Below, piece after piece: positions 49,662-57,820 of a DNA stretch of 64,000 nucleotides. Position numbers and translations under genes: made by a program. The number at the start of each line of letters is the position of its first letter. Position 1 is the first letter of the stretch. The stretch comes from Kiritimatiellia bacterium (GTDB taxonomy: Bacteria; Verrucomicrobiota; Kiritimatiellia; JAFGHX01). Below the pieces are notes generated by a model. That model was not told the DNA's origin. It saw only the letters and a list, made by a program, of their open reading frames with translations, and searched no databases. Where the stretch lies: positions 1 to 64,000 of the forward strand of contig JAFGHX010000007.1 of assembly GCA_016929905.1 (NCBI GenBank), read 5' to 3'.

Positions 49662-51434
49662 CTACGGGGCATGCGGCGCCGGCACACCCGCCACCATGCC
49701 CAGGGCGGCCTGCAGCGCAATGCCCGCGAGCCGGTGGTTGTGCTCGAGTTCGGCCTCGGTGCGCCGCAGCTCGAGCAGTGCGGCTTCCAGCGCGCAGCGC
49801 TCGGCGGGCAGCATCGTGCCGCCCGCTTCGAGTTCGCGCCGTCCCCGCTCCACATACGCCCTGGCCAGCGCCGCCTCATGTTCGTGCTCGGCCCGCGCGG
49901 CCCGGCTGCGCCGGAAACGCGCGATGGCGTCGAGAACCCGCCTGACGGACGCCTGCCTGGCGCTCTCGAGCGTCTCGGCCGCACGTGCGCACTCCACCGC
50001 GCGCGCGCGCACCCCACTCTTCCGCCAGGAGAAGAAGGGAATGCTGAAGGCCACTCCCACGTACCACTCGTCGCCTCGCTCCTCAACGAGGGTCTCCTCT
50101 TCGCCGCGGCTGGTCTGCGTTTGAGTGCTCGTATGCCGGGCGATGCTGGTTTCCACGCTCTCGCTCGTGCCGTGGCTGGTTTCGACCGCGCCGCTTTCCG
50201 TCTCCGTAGCGTCCCGTACCTGCCCGCCGGTCTGCGTCGCGTCGGCGCGGCCCGCATCCGTCTCCCGGGAGGCGCCCTCGCTCCAGCGGTGCGCACGGCT
50301 GTCGCCGGTGCGCTCGCCGTAGGCGAGTTCCACCTCGCACAACCACGGCATGCGCAGCGACAGGGCCTCCCGCCGCCCGGCCCGCGCGGCGGCAAGACGC
50401 CATTGAGAGGCCGCCACGTCGCCACGCCGGCTCTGCGCCTCGGTAACCAGACGCGCCGGCGCCACCTCTGCGATCTCGAGGGGCCATGCCGACCACCCAT
50501 TCGTCTCGGGCCGCAGGTTCTCGGCAGGGACCCCGGCCAACGCCGCCAGCGCCTGCCGCGTGTCCTCCAGCTTTCGGACGGTCGACTGGCGCTTCGAGGC
50601 CGCGGCCAACTGCTGGCGATGGACGCGCAGGTCGTCCGCCACACTGATCAGGCCTTGGTCGAACAGCTCGCGGGACGCCTGCAGCGCGGCGGCGTAGGAC
50701 GCGCTCAGGTCCGTCTCTATCCGGGCGGCTTCCTCCATGTAGAGCAGCTCGGAAAAAAGCGACGCGACCTCCGCGGCCAGATCGACTTGCGCCTGGTGTA
50801 GCTCGGCCGTCAGGGCGTAGGCGGTCGCCCGGGCCGCGTTCCGTTGCGCCGAATAGGTCCAGGGATTGGGCGGATAGAGACTTACGTCGACGTTCCATGC
50901 GTCCCGCGCCGAGCGATCGTTCCCGCCCTCCACGCTGAACGCCTGCGCCGCGCTTCTCTCGGAGGAGCGGGACAGCGTTGTGGACTGGGACACGGTCTCG
51001 GATGTCGATTCGCGGACTGGCGCGCCATATGGCGGTGTGGTCACCCGGTTCTCCGTTTCCGTTCCCGTCGACATTTCCGTTTCGATGCCGTTCTCCCGGC
51101 CGTAGCCGCTCGACAGGCTCGACCCCCAGCGAGTGGCCCGTGAACGGGTGTGTCCCCAGCCCGCTTGCACGCGGGGATCCCGGATATCGCCGGCCACCTC
51201 GGCTTCCTCGCGCGCCACGTCGACCTCGCTCCGGAGTGACGCCAAATCGGGACTACAGGATAGCGCCCGGCTGACGACTTCGCCAAGGGTGAGCGACAGG
51301 CCCGTCTCGGCCGTCTCCGGGAACGGCCGGTTCGGCAAAGGCCGAGGGCCGATATAGGGCCCCACCGATGCACAGCCGCCCCCTGCGGCCAGGCTCAGCG
51401 CACACAAACACACCTGCAGCGCATGTCCGTTCAT
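49662..51434 (-). CDS. TolC-family outer-membrane efflux lipoprotein with long Ser/Thr/Glu-rich loops
   Basis: A 590-residue TolC-like lipoprotein; lipobox LAAGGGC near residue 21. Two OEP repeats are visible. The first has LTLGEVVSRALSCSPDLASL and the second RRGDVAASQWRLAAARAGRR. Each repeat contains a stretch of about 60-75 residues rich in Ser, Thr, Glu and Gly: about 107-170 (GIETEMSTGTETENRVTTPP) and about 385-455 (ETESGAVETSHGTSESVETS). These lie between strand-like segments WNVDVSLYPPNPW and WYVGVAFSIPFFSW, where the extracellular loops of the beta-barrel are expected. Length exceeds the usual 400-480. ATG 51434 begins the signal peptide. It is convergent with the HlyD/receiver operon and is a natural partner for that adaptor. 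Confidence 0.82.
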   Translation of the reverse strand: MNGHALQVCLCALSLAAGGGCASVGPYIGPRPLPNRPFPETAETGLSLTLGEVVSRALSCSPDLASLRSEVDVAREEAEVAGDIRDPRVQAGWGHTRSRATRWGSSLSSGYGRENGIETEMSTGTETENRVTTPPYGAPVRESTSETVSQSTTLSRSSERSAAQAFSVEGGNDRSARDAWNVDVSLYPPNPWTYSAQRNAARATAYALTAELHQAQVDLAAEVASLFSELLYMEEAARIETDLSASYAAALQASRELFDQGLISVADDLRVHRQQLAAASKRQSTVRKLEDTRQALAALAGVPAENLRPETNGWSAWPLEIAEVAPARLVTEAQSRRGDVAASQWRLAAARAGRREALSLRMPWLCEVELAYGERTGDSRAHRWSEGASRETDAGRADATQTGGQVRDATETESGAVETSHGTSESVETSIARHTSTQTQTSRGEEETLVEERGDEWYVGVAFSIPFFSWRKSGVRARAVECARAAETLESARQASVRRVLDAIARFRRSRAARAEHEHEAALARAYVERGRRELEAGGTMLPAERCALEAALLELRRTEAELEHNHRLAGIALQAALGMVAGVPAPHAP

Positions 51435-51578
51435 CCGCCGTACTCCAAAAGACTCCGCACGGTTCACGCCCCTCGCTTCATGGCCCTCAGTCTACCCCTG
51501 GCACATTGCCCGGAAATGGCGCCGAGATTACGGTTTGACAATGTGCAAGGGCAGGCTGGCGGCCGGCGCGGGAGTGCG

Positions 51579-53450
51579 CTATCGAATTTCCACGCGGAAA
51601 CACTTGTAGGCCGCGCCGTCGTTGTTCGTGTGGGTGAGCAGCCCGCCCGTGCCGGCCCCCTGCCACAGGTTCGTTTCCCAGGGGCCCGCGGCCAGGTTCG
51701 TGGTGGCGCTCACCTCGTAGACGCGGCCGGTCGTGGACGGCCAGGCCAGCACGAAGTCGCCGCTGCCCGGGTCCGCGGCGGCCTCCGCAATCGCGAAATA
51801 GCTGGTCGCCGCGCACGGGTCCGTGCCGGCATAGACCTCCTGCCAGTCGGTCTGCGCGTCGTAGTCCGTGTTGGTCAGCTGCGGATGCGTGTGGGCCTGC
51901 TGCTCGCCGAGATTGTCCAACAGGTCGCCGTCCTCGTCGCCCGTGCCGGTGGGGCCGGCGACGTCGCCGAAGCAGAGCGCCTCCCACCAGTCGTGCAGCC
52001 CGTCGGCGTCGCTGTCCGTCACCTCGCACGGGATCCGGTACGCGATGCGCTTGATCAGCGGGAGCGCGGGCTGGTCGCCCGCGTAGTCGAAATCGGAGGG
52101 GTAGGTCGCATAGTCGCGGCCGCCCGTCGGCCAGCGCCCGATCGCGCAGTTGGTGATCGGGTCCTGGCTGTCGCCGCCGATCTGCGAGATGTCCTTCACG
52201 GCAAAGTGGATCGTCGTGCCCGGCGTGAGCAGGGCGGTGTCGTTGGTGTCCGCCAGTTCGAACGGGGCCCAGACGGACTGATAGTAGGGCCAGTACTTCT
52301 GGAACCGGCCGTCCGTACGCGCACTGATCTCGAAGCGCGGGTCGGCCAGGATGTGGACGGGCGTGGCGTTGCTCCAGTTGCTGTTCGAGATGGGCGCGAA
52401 CGCGTATCGGATCTCGTAGGTCGAGTAGCTGTAGGCGAAGTTCTTGTACTTGTCCATGAACCCCAGCTCGAACGTCTGTGCAGCCGGGAAGTAGACGACG
52501 GACGGCGAACAGATCGTCTCGTTGTTCTGCGGTTCGGCGTCGTAGGTGAACTCGACTTCGTCGAACCAGGCCGCGTAGGGCGCGGTCGCGATGCCCGAAT
52601 AGGGGATGAACGTAATGTACCAGCGGTACCAGTTCGTCGTGTAGGCCATGCCCATGTCGCGCAGGCTCCGGTTCGGGTACGGGTAGTCCTCCTCACTGCT
52701 CCAGGCGTTGTTGTGCTGGGGGTGCCCGTCGCAGATCACGCGCGTCCAGCCGCCGCCCTGCGTGCAGATTTCGTGGTACCAGTGCCCGCCCGTCCCCTCG
52801 TACGGGCCCACGTGCACCGTGGGGACCGGCCGGTTTCCGTACCCGCCCGGCCCGTTGTTCAGCGAGGCCGGCGCGTGGTAGTACAGGCTCAGCCGGTTCG
52901 CGCCCTGCGCCTCCGGAAAGGCGACGGGCGAGGATTGGGAACTCGTATTGGCGAAGTAGAGGTAGGGGTGCCCGACCGTCACGCCGTGCGCGATCGGATT
53001 CTCGCCCCACGCCACGCTGTTCGTGTACTGCGCCCGCGTCGTCACCTTCCAGCCGTTCGTGCCGGCCGGGTTCACCCCGCCCGTGACCACGTAGCGCAGG
53101 CTGTGCCCGCTCACCGTGTTCGTCGCGTCGATCTCGAGATACCCATACGTGCCGAACCCCATGTGCGTGTTGTCCGTCGTCGTGAAGTACAGATAGAGCA
53201 TGTTCCGGATCGAGGGGTTCGGGGCCGGATACGCGTTCGTGCTGCGCCAGCCGGCCCAGTCGCTTGTCGTCATCACGTAGGCCGGGTCCGGATTGATCGT
53301 CGCCGTCGTGTACAGCCAGGCGCCGCCGCTGCCCGGTACGCCGTCCGGCGGCGTCGCGGGCAGTTCGTCGAATGAGACGAAGACCGACTGCGCCTCGGCC
53401 CCAAGGCAGAGACCGAGCTGCAGGCAGGCCATGGTCAGCGCTTTTCTCAT
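51579..53450 (-). CDS. Secreted protein with calcium-binding repeats and C-terminal surface module
   Basis: A 623-residue exported protein with a signal peptide (MRKALTMACLQLGLCLGAEA). The N-terminal 400 residues are aromatic-rich beta structure (AYVMTTSDWAGWRSTNAY, YLYFTTTDNTHMGFGTYGYL, GGHWYHEICTQGGGWTRVIC), which could be a carbohydrate-binding jelly roll. It is not assignable to a known family here. Near 470-545 are TSP3-like calcium repeats (DSDADGLHDWWEALCF, GDEDGDLLDNLGEQQA, DYDAQTDWQEVYAGTDP). The final module (about 550-623; DFVLAWPSTTGRVYEVSATT, CFRVEIR) matches the end of the protease at 15131-21490. A run of nine C/G bases lies 12 bp upstream of ATG 53450. Confidence 0.75.
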   Translation of the reverse strand: MRKALTMACLQLGLCLGAEAQSVFVSFDELPATPPDGVPGSGGAWLYTTATINPDPAYVMTTSDWAGWRSTNAYPAPNPSIRNMLYLYFTTTDNTHMGFGTYGYLEIDATNTVSGHSLRYVVTGGVNPAGTNGWKVTTRAQYTNSVAWGENPIAHGVTVGHPYLYFANTSSQSSPVAFPEAQGANRLSLYYHAPASLNNGPGGYGNRPVPTVHVGPYEGTGGHWYHEICTQGGGWTRVICDGHPQHNNAWSSEEDYPYPNRSLRDMGMAYTTNWYRWYITFIPYSGIATAPYAAWFDEVEFTYDAEPQNNETICSPSVVYFPAAQTFELGFMDKYKNFAYSYSTYEIRYAFAPISNSNWSNATPVHILADPRFEISARTDGRFQKYWPYYQSVWAPFELADTNDTALLTPGTTIHFAVKDISQIGGDSQDPITNCAIGRWPTGGRDYATYPSDFDYAGDQPALPLIKRIAYRIPCEVTDSDADGLHDWWEALCFGDVAGPTGTGDEDGDLLDNLGEQQAHTHPQLTNTDYDAQTDWQEVYAGTDPCAATSYFAIAEAAADPGSGDFVLAWPSTTGRVYEVSATTNLAAGPWETNLWQGAGTGGLLTHTNNDGAAYKCFRVEIR

Positions 53451-53461
53451 ACGGTCGTTGC

Positions 53462-53470
53462 GGGGGGGGG
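53462..53470. repeat. Homopolymeric G9 tract in a 5' leader
   Basis: Nine consecutive G (C on the coding strand) lie 12-20 bp upstream of the start of the secreted protein gene at 53450. Such tracts slip readily during replication and could alter expression, though in GC-rich DNA chance occurrence is possible. Confidence 0.6.
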
Positions 53471-53502
53471 ATGCCCCGAGCCCCGAGACAACGGCCGGCA
53501 GC

Positions 53503-55347
53503 CTAGCACGGATGGCGGACCGAGTCCAGCGGGTCTGCTGGCTGGCCGCCGTCGGCCGAGCGGATGAATTGCCTGTACAGCTCCGTGTACAACCCGCCGT
53601 GCGCGAGCAGTGTTTCATGCCGGCCGCGTTCCACGATCTCGCCGCCGGCCAGGACCAGGACCAGATCCGCATGCCGGATCGTGCTGAGCCGGTGTGCCAC
53701 CACGAAGCTCGTGCGGTCGGCCAGCAGGGTGGCAAGCGATTTCTGGATACGCGCCTCGGTCAGCGTGTCCACGGAACTGGTCGCCTCGTCCAGAATCAGG
53801 ATCCGAGGGTCGGCCAGCAGGGCCCTCGTGAAACAGATCAGCTGCCGCTGGCCGAGGCTGATGCCCGCGCCCCGCTCGCCGACACGGGTGTTGAACCCGT
53901 CGGGCAACTCGGCGATCAGGTCCAGGCAGTCCAGCTTGCGCGCGGCCTGCACCACCTGTTCGCGTGTGGCGTCCGGCTTCCCGTATCGGATATTGTCCAG
54001 CACCGTGCCCGTGAACAGGAAGTTTTCCTGCAGGACGATGCCCATGCGCCGCTGCAGCGATGCGGTGCGAATCATGCGGATGTCGCGCCCGTCCACGAGC
54101 AGGTCGCCGCTGTTGGGCAGATAGAATTTGGAGATCAGATTGATGATCGTCGTCTTGCCGCTGCCCGTGTGGCCGACCAGCGCGACCGTCTGGCCCGGCT
54201 CCGCCACGAAGCTCACGTTGCGCAGCACGGGCCGGCCGGGCACGTATCCGAACGCCACGTTCCGGAACTCGATGCGGCCCCGGACCTCCGCCGCGTCCGC
54301 CGCGTCCGGCGGGTCCGTCCAGAGCGGTGGCGTATCCAGCAGGTGGAAGACGCGCTCCGCGCCGGCCATGGCCGTGAGCGCCTGGTTGTAGTGGCTGCCC
54401 AGCGCCTGGATCGGGCCGAAGAACAGGCCCGACATCAAGATGAACTGGTACAGATGTTCCACCTCCATCTGGCCCTGCAGCACGCGCCGGCCGCCCACCA
54501 GCAGCACCAGCGCCACGAAGACCTGCGTGCTGAACTCGAGCATCGGGATGAACACGCCCGCCGCACGCGCCGCGTCCAGGTTGAAGCGCGAGTGGTCCGC
54601 GACCAGGTCGAAGAAGAGCCCCGCATTCTTCTCCTCGCGCACGAAGCCCTGTGTCACCCGAATGCCGCCGACCGACTCGGCCAGGGTGGCCGTCACGCGG
54701 CTGAAACTCTCCTGCACCGCGCGATAGGCCCGGCTCAATTGCCTGCGGAAATAGTCCGTCAGCAGCCAGATGCCCGGACTCATCAGAACGATGATCAGGA
54801 ACAGGAACCAGTCGTACCAGGCCATCACGGCCGCGGCAAACAGCATCTGGCCCGCCTGAACCAGGCTCATGAACAGGACGTTCTGGACCCCGGCGCGAAC
54901 GGCCTCCGAATCCGAACTGAACCGGCTGATCACGCGCCCGAGCCGCGTATCCTGGAAGAAGGACATCGGCAACCGCTGCAGGTGCCGGAAGAGCGCTTTG
55001 CGCAGATCGCAGATGACGCCTTCACCCAGCGTCAGCGCGTAGAGCGAGCGATAGTAGAACGTCCATTGCGTCAGCAGCGCCAACAGACCGTAGCCCGCCG
55101 CGCCGATCGCGAGCCCCACCGGATCGAGCCCCGATATGGGCCCGCCGATGACCCGGCCGATCAGCCAGGCGAGCGCCGGGAGCTGCATCGCCCGGATGAG
55201 CACCAGCACCAGCAGCGTGTTGCGCGTGTGCCTGTGCGGGCGGGTAAACGTGAACAGCCGTCGGATCAGCCGCAGGCTCAGCGGCCGCGTTTCCGCTTCC
55301 GGCGTTTCACGGTGGACCTGCGTCAGGACGGACACGCCTCTTGTCAT
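53503..55347 (-). CDS. ABC exporter half-transporter (MsbA-type), subunit B
   Basis: A 614-residue half-transporter. Six transmembrane helices cover about 42-310 with a basic N-terminus. The ATPase domain has Walker A GHTGSGKTT (392-400), Q-loop VLQENFLF, a signature ISLGQ (496-500) in place of the usual LSGGQ, Walker B ILILDEATSSVD and switch His in VVAHRLSTIRHADL. Such pairs export lipids, peptides or drugs. The start ATG 55347 shares ATGA with the stop of the upstream subunit, so they are translated together and probably form a heterodimer. Confidence 0.9.
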   Translation of the reverse strand: MTRGVSVLTQVHRETPEAETRPLSLRLIRRLFTFTRPHRHTRNTLLVLVLIRAMQLPALAWLIGRVIGGPISGLDPVGLAIGAAGYGLLALLTQWTFYYRSLYALTLGEGVICDLRKALFRHLQRLPMSFFQDTRLGRVISRFSSDSEAVRAGVQNVLFMSLVQAGQMLFAAAVMAWYDWFLFLIIVLMSPGIWLLTDYFRRQLSRAYRAVQESFSRVTATLAESVGGIRVTQGFVREEKNAGLFFDLVADHSRFNLDAARAAGVFIPMLEFSTQVFVALVLLVGGRRVLQGQMEVEHLYQFILMSGLFFGPIQALGSHYNQALTAMAGAERVFHLLDTPPLWTDPPDAADAAEVRGRIEFRNVAFGYVPGRPVLRNVSFVAEPGQTVALVGHTGSGKTTIINLISKFYLPNSGDLLVDGRDIRMIRTASLQRRMGIVLQENFLFTGTVLDNIRYGKPDATREQVVQAARKLDCLDLIAELPDGFNTRVGERGAGISLGQRQLICFTRALLADPRILILDEATSSVDTLTEARIQKSLATLLADRTSFVVAHRLSTIRHADLVLVLAGGEIVERGRHETLLAHGGLYTELYRQFIRSADGGQPADPLDSVRHPC

Positions 55348-57413
55348 CCGCCGAACTCCCCGCTCAGGCTCAGAATCCGAAGGCTCTCTTCGTCCGGGCT
55401 CTGCAGACGCGCCGCGTGCCGGTAGTGGCCGCGGCTGCGCATCAGCTCGCCGTGCGTGCCGGCCTGCACCACTCGGCCCTGTTCCAGCACGAGCACCCGA
55501 TCGGCGCGCCGCAGCGTGCTGAGCCGATGCGCCACCACGAAGGTCGTGCGCCCGCGCATGGCACTCTCCATCGCGTCGAGCATCTCGCCCTCCGTCTCCG
55601 GGTCGATCGCCGCGGTCGGATCGTCCAGCAACAGAATCGCCGGCTCCAGCAATATCGCACGCGCAATGGCCAGCCGCTGCCGCTGCCCGCCCGACAGGTC
55701 GGCGCCCCCTTCGCGCAGGACCGTGTCGTAGCCTTTCGGCAGGGCCATGACGAACTCGTGCGCCGCCGCGATCCGCGCCGCGCGCTCGATCGACTCCGCC
55801 GACGCGTCCGGACAGCCGAACGCGAGGTTCGCCCGGATCGTGTTGCTGAACAGGAAACTCTCCTGAAACACGATCCCGATCGCCCGCCGGAGCCGGTCCA
55901 GGTCCAACGTGCGGACGTCGTGCCCGTCGATCAGGACGCGGCCCGCCGTCGCGTCATAGAAGCGCGGGATCAAGCTCAACAGCGTGCTCTTGCCCGAGCC
56001 CGTCGTGCCCAGCACCGCCACCACCTGGCCCGGCTCGACCGAAAAGCTCACGTCAGCCAGGGCCGGGCTGCCCGCCTTGTAGGCGAACGTCACCCCGTCG
56101 AACGCGACGGCGCCGCGAATCGCCTGCAGCGGCGCCGGCTCGGCCGGCGAGCGCACTTCCACAGGCGCGTCGAGAACTTCGAATACCCGGCGCGCGCTCG
56201 TCAGGCTCTGCTGAACGCCGTCGGCGATGTTGCCGATGTTCGCAACCTGCCCCGAGAACTGCTGAAGCAGCCCCGCAAAGACGAGCAGATGCCCGATCGA
56301 TAACCCGACAGCCGCCGCGGTTGCCGCATCCGCCGCCTGCTCATACCGGATCGCCAGCAGGCCGCCGTAGCCCAGCAGAACCACCAGGTTGGCGTGTGTC
56401 AGCAGTGTAAGCGCCGGATGGAACAGACTCACCCCCCGGAAGATCCAGGCCTTCTGGTCGCGCACCGCGTGGCAGGCGCGGTCGAACTTGGCGATCTCCT
56501 CCGCCTGGCGCGCGAACCCCTTCACCACGTGCATGCCCTGCACGTTCTCGCTCAGAACCAGGATCTGGTCGTCGAACAGCTCGCGGCTCCGGGAATAGGC
56601 CGGCCGCACGACACCCGAGAAACGAGCGGTCGCATACCAGAGCAGCGGGGTCGTCGCCAGACACGCCGCCGCCAGCCCCGCGTGCAGCCGTGCCATGTAG
56701 GCCGCGTAGACGGCCAGCGAGATCAGCACGATCACCGCCTGCATCAACACGACGTCCACGAACATCCGCACACCCTGCACGTCGCCCGTCACACGGTTGA
56801 TCAGCGAGCCGCTCGCGTTCGCGTCGAAGAACCGAAAACTCAGCCGCTGCATCTTGGCATAGACCTCCGCGCGCAAGCGCACGACGAGCCGGCCCTGAAC
56901 CAACCGATTCACCATGATCGTGCACACGGCGTTCAGGAACGAACGCACGAGCGCGAACAGGAGCACCGCCAGCGCAATCAGGCTGAGCACCGCCGTCCGC
57001 GGCCAGCCTGCCGGGGGCTGCACGCCCAGCGGCCACCGCGGCGGTTTCGGAAGCGGAGCAACCCGCGCCGGCCAGACGCGGCCCGCCCGCGGCGCGTTCG
57101 CGGCCGGAGCGGCGGACAAGGTCGATCGGTCGGCCGCCAGCTCGCAGCGCAGGTAGTCCACCCCGAGCCCGGTGAAACTGAGGCCGATCATGCCCAGCGT
57201 CAGAATCGTCAATTGAATCGCCAGGATGCGGACGCAGCCCGCACGGTATTCCCACGCCAGCGCCAGCATCCGCCGCGTCAGTGCCCATGTGCCGTATGGG
57301 TTGCCGCCGTACCGCTCTGTGCCGGCCTCTGTCAACGCAGCAGACACGTCCCCGAGCCCCAAGATCCGCAGCCCTTCGACCCCGTTGCGCCGGCAGCCCG
57401 CCCGCGCACACAT
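55344..57413 (-). CDS. ABC exporter half-transporter, subunit A
   Basis: About 689 residues from ATG 57413. The membrane domain contains a long periplasmic insertion after the first helix (about 100-160, with WPARVAPLPKPPRWPLGVQP). The rest follows the exporter fold: RLVVRLRAEVYAKMQRLSFR, FFDANASGSLINRVTGDVQG. The ATPase domain has Walker A GTTGSGKST, Q-loop VFQESFLF, a canonical LSGGQ in GADLSGGQRQRLAIARAI, Walker B ILLLDDPTAAID and VVAHRLSTLRRADR. Walker B has DD rather than the DE seen in subunit B, so this subunit's site is probably degenerate, as in many heterodimeric exporters. The exact start is uncertain; a GTG further in is possible. Confidence 0.88.
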   Translation of the reverse strand: MCARAGCRRNGVEGLRILGLGDVSAALTEAGTERYGGNPYGTWALTRRMLALAWEYRAGCVRILAIQLTILTLGMIGLSFTGLGVDYLRCELAADRSTLSAAPAANAPRAGRVWPARVAPLPKPPRWPLGVQPPAGWPRTAVLSLIALAVLLFALVRSFLNAVCTIMVNRLVQGRLVVRLRAEVYAKMQRLSFRFFDANASGSLINRVTGDVQGVRMFVDVVLMQAVIVLISLAVYAAYMARLHAGLAAACLATTPLLWYATARFSGVVRPAYSRSRELFDDQILVLSENVQGMHVVKGFARQAEEIAKFDRACHAVRDQKAWIFRGVSLFHPALTLLTHANLVVLLGYGGLLAIRYEQAADAATAAAVGLSIGHLLVFAGLLQQFSGQVANIGNIADGVQQSLTSARRVFEVLDAPVEVRSPAEPAPLQAIRGAVAFDGVTFAYKAGSPALADVSFSVEPGQVVAVLGTTGSGKSTLLSLIPRFYDATAGRVLIDGHDVRTLDLDRLRRAIGIVFQESFLFSNTIRANLAFGCPDASAESIERAARIAAAHEFVMALPKGYDTVLREGGADLSGGQRQRLAIARAILLEPAILLLDDPTAAIDPETEGEMLDAMESAMRGRTTFVVAHRLSTLRRADRVLVLEQGRVVQAGTHGELMRSRGHYRHAARLQSPDEESLRILSLSGEFGG

Positions 57414-57640
57414 GCCATGAAGGCTATGCAAACGGGACCGGAACCGCAAGCCGCTGCAGACGCCGTTCCTGTCCACGCTCGCCGCGCGCGGGCGTGGGGA
57501 ACACGGCGACGTGCTGAACACGCTGGGGTGGCTCCGGCTCCGATCCGGGTCTGTCCCCACCCGCCCAACCCGCGCCATGATCCCGGCGAAAGACCCGGCG
57601 TCGCCCCCCTGCGCCAGCAGGCTGCCAGTAGGCGCTGCGG

Positions 57641-57769
57641 CTAGGCAAGCGGAGCCGCGCCATCCAGAACCACACGATGTTGTGTTGGATGGCCCGTCTG
57701 TTTGCCGCTAGCAGAGGCTTTGCGATAGAGGCGAAGGTATCTCTTGCCAATCTTCTTCCGAATCTTCAC
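57641..57769 (-). pseudogene. Possible transposase N-terminal remnant
   Basis: A 42-codon minus-strand frame starting at GTG 57769 reads VKIRKKIGKRYLRLYRKASA and then GKQTGHPTQHRVVLDGAA. The basic start, Tyr/Leu strand and later RVV segment resemble the N-terminus of IS1634-type transposases, which read KVK...YLQLVE...QRVVA. It stops early at 57641-57643 and no further transposase is present. It overlaps the GntR/LacI promoter. The rest of the 407-bp gap (57414-57640, 57770-57820) holds no recognisable gene. Confidence 0.3.
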
Positions 57770-57770
57770 C

Positions 57771-57812
57771 TTGACAAAAGCATCAGAGCTATATAGACTA
57801 GGAGCTATATAG
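57771..57812 (+). promoter_or_regulatory. Promoter with tandem GAGCTATATAG operators
   Basis: A consensus TTGACA (57771-57776), a 17-bp spacer and TAGACT (57794-57799) form the promoter. GAGCTATATAG occurs at 57786-57796 and again at 57802-57812, exactly 16 bp apart; the second copy contains the perfect palindrome GCTATATAGC. They cover the -10 and start point, consistent with autorepression by the downstream GntR/LacI protein. Confidence 0.6.
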
Positions 57813-57820
57813 CACTCACG

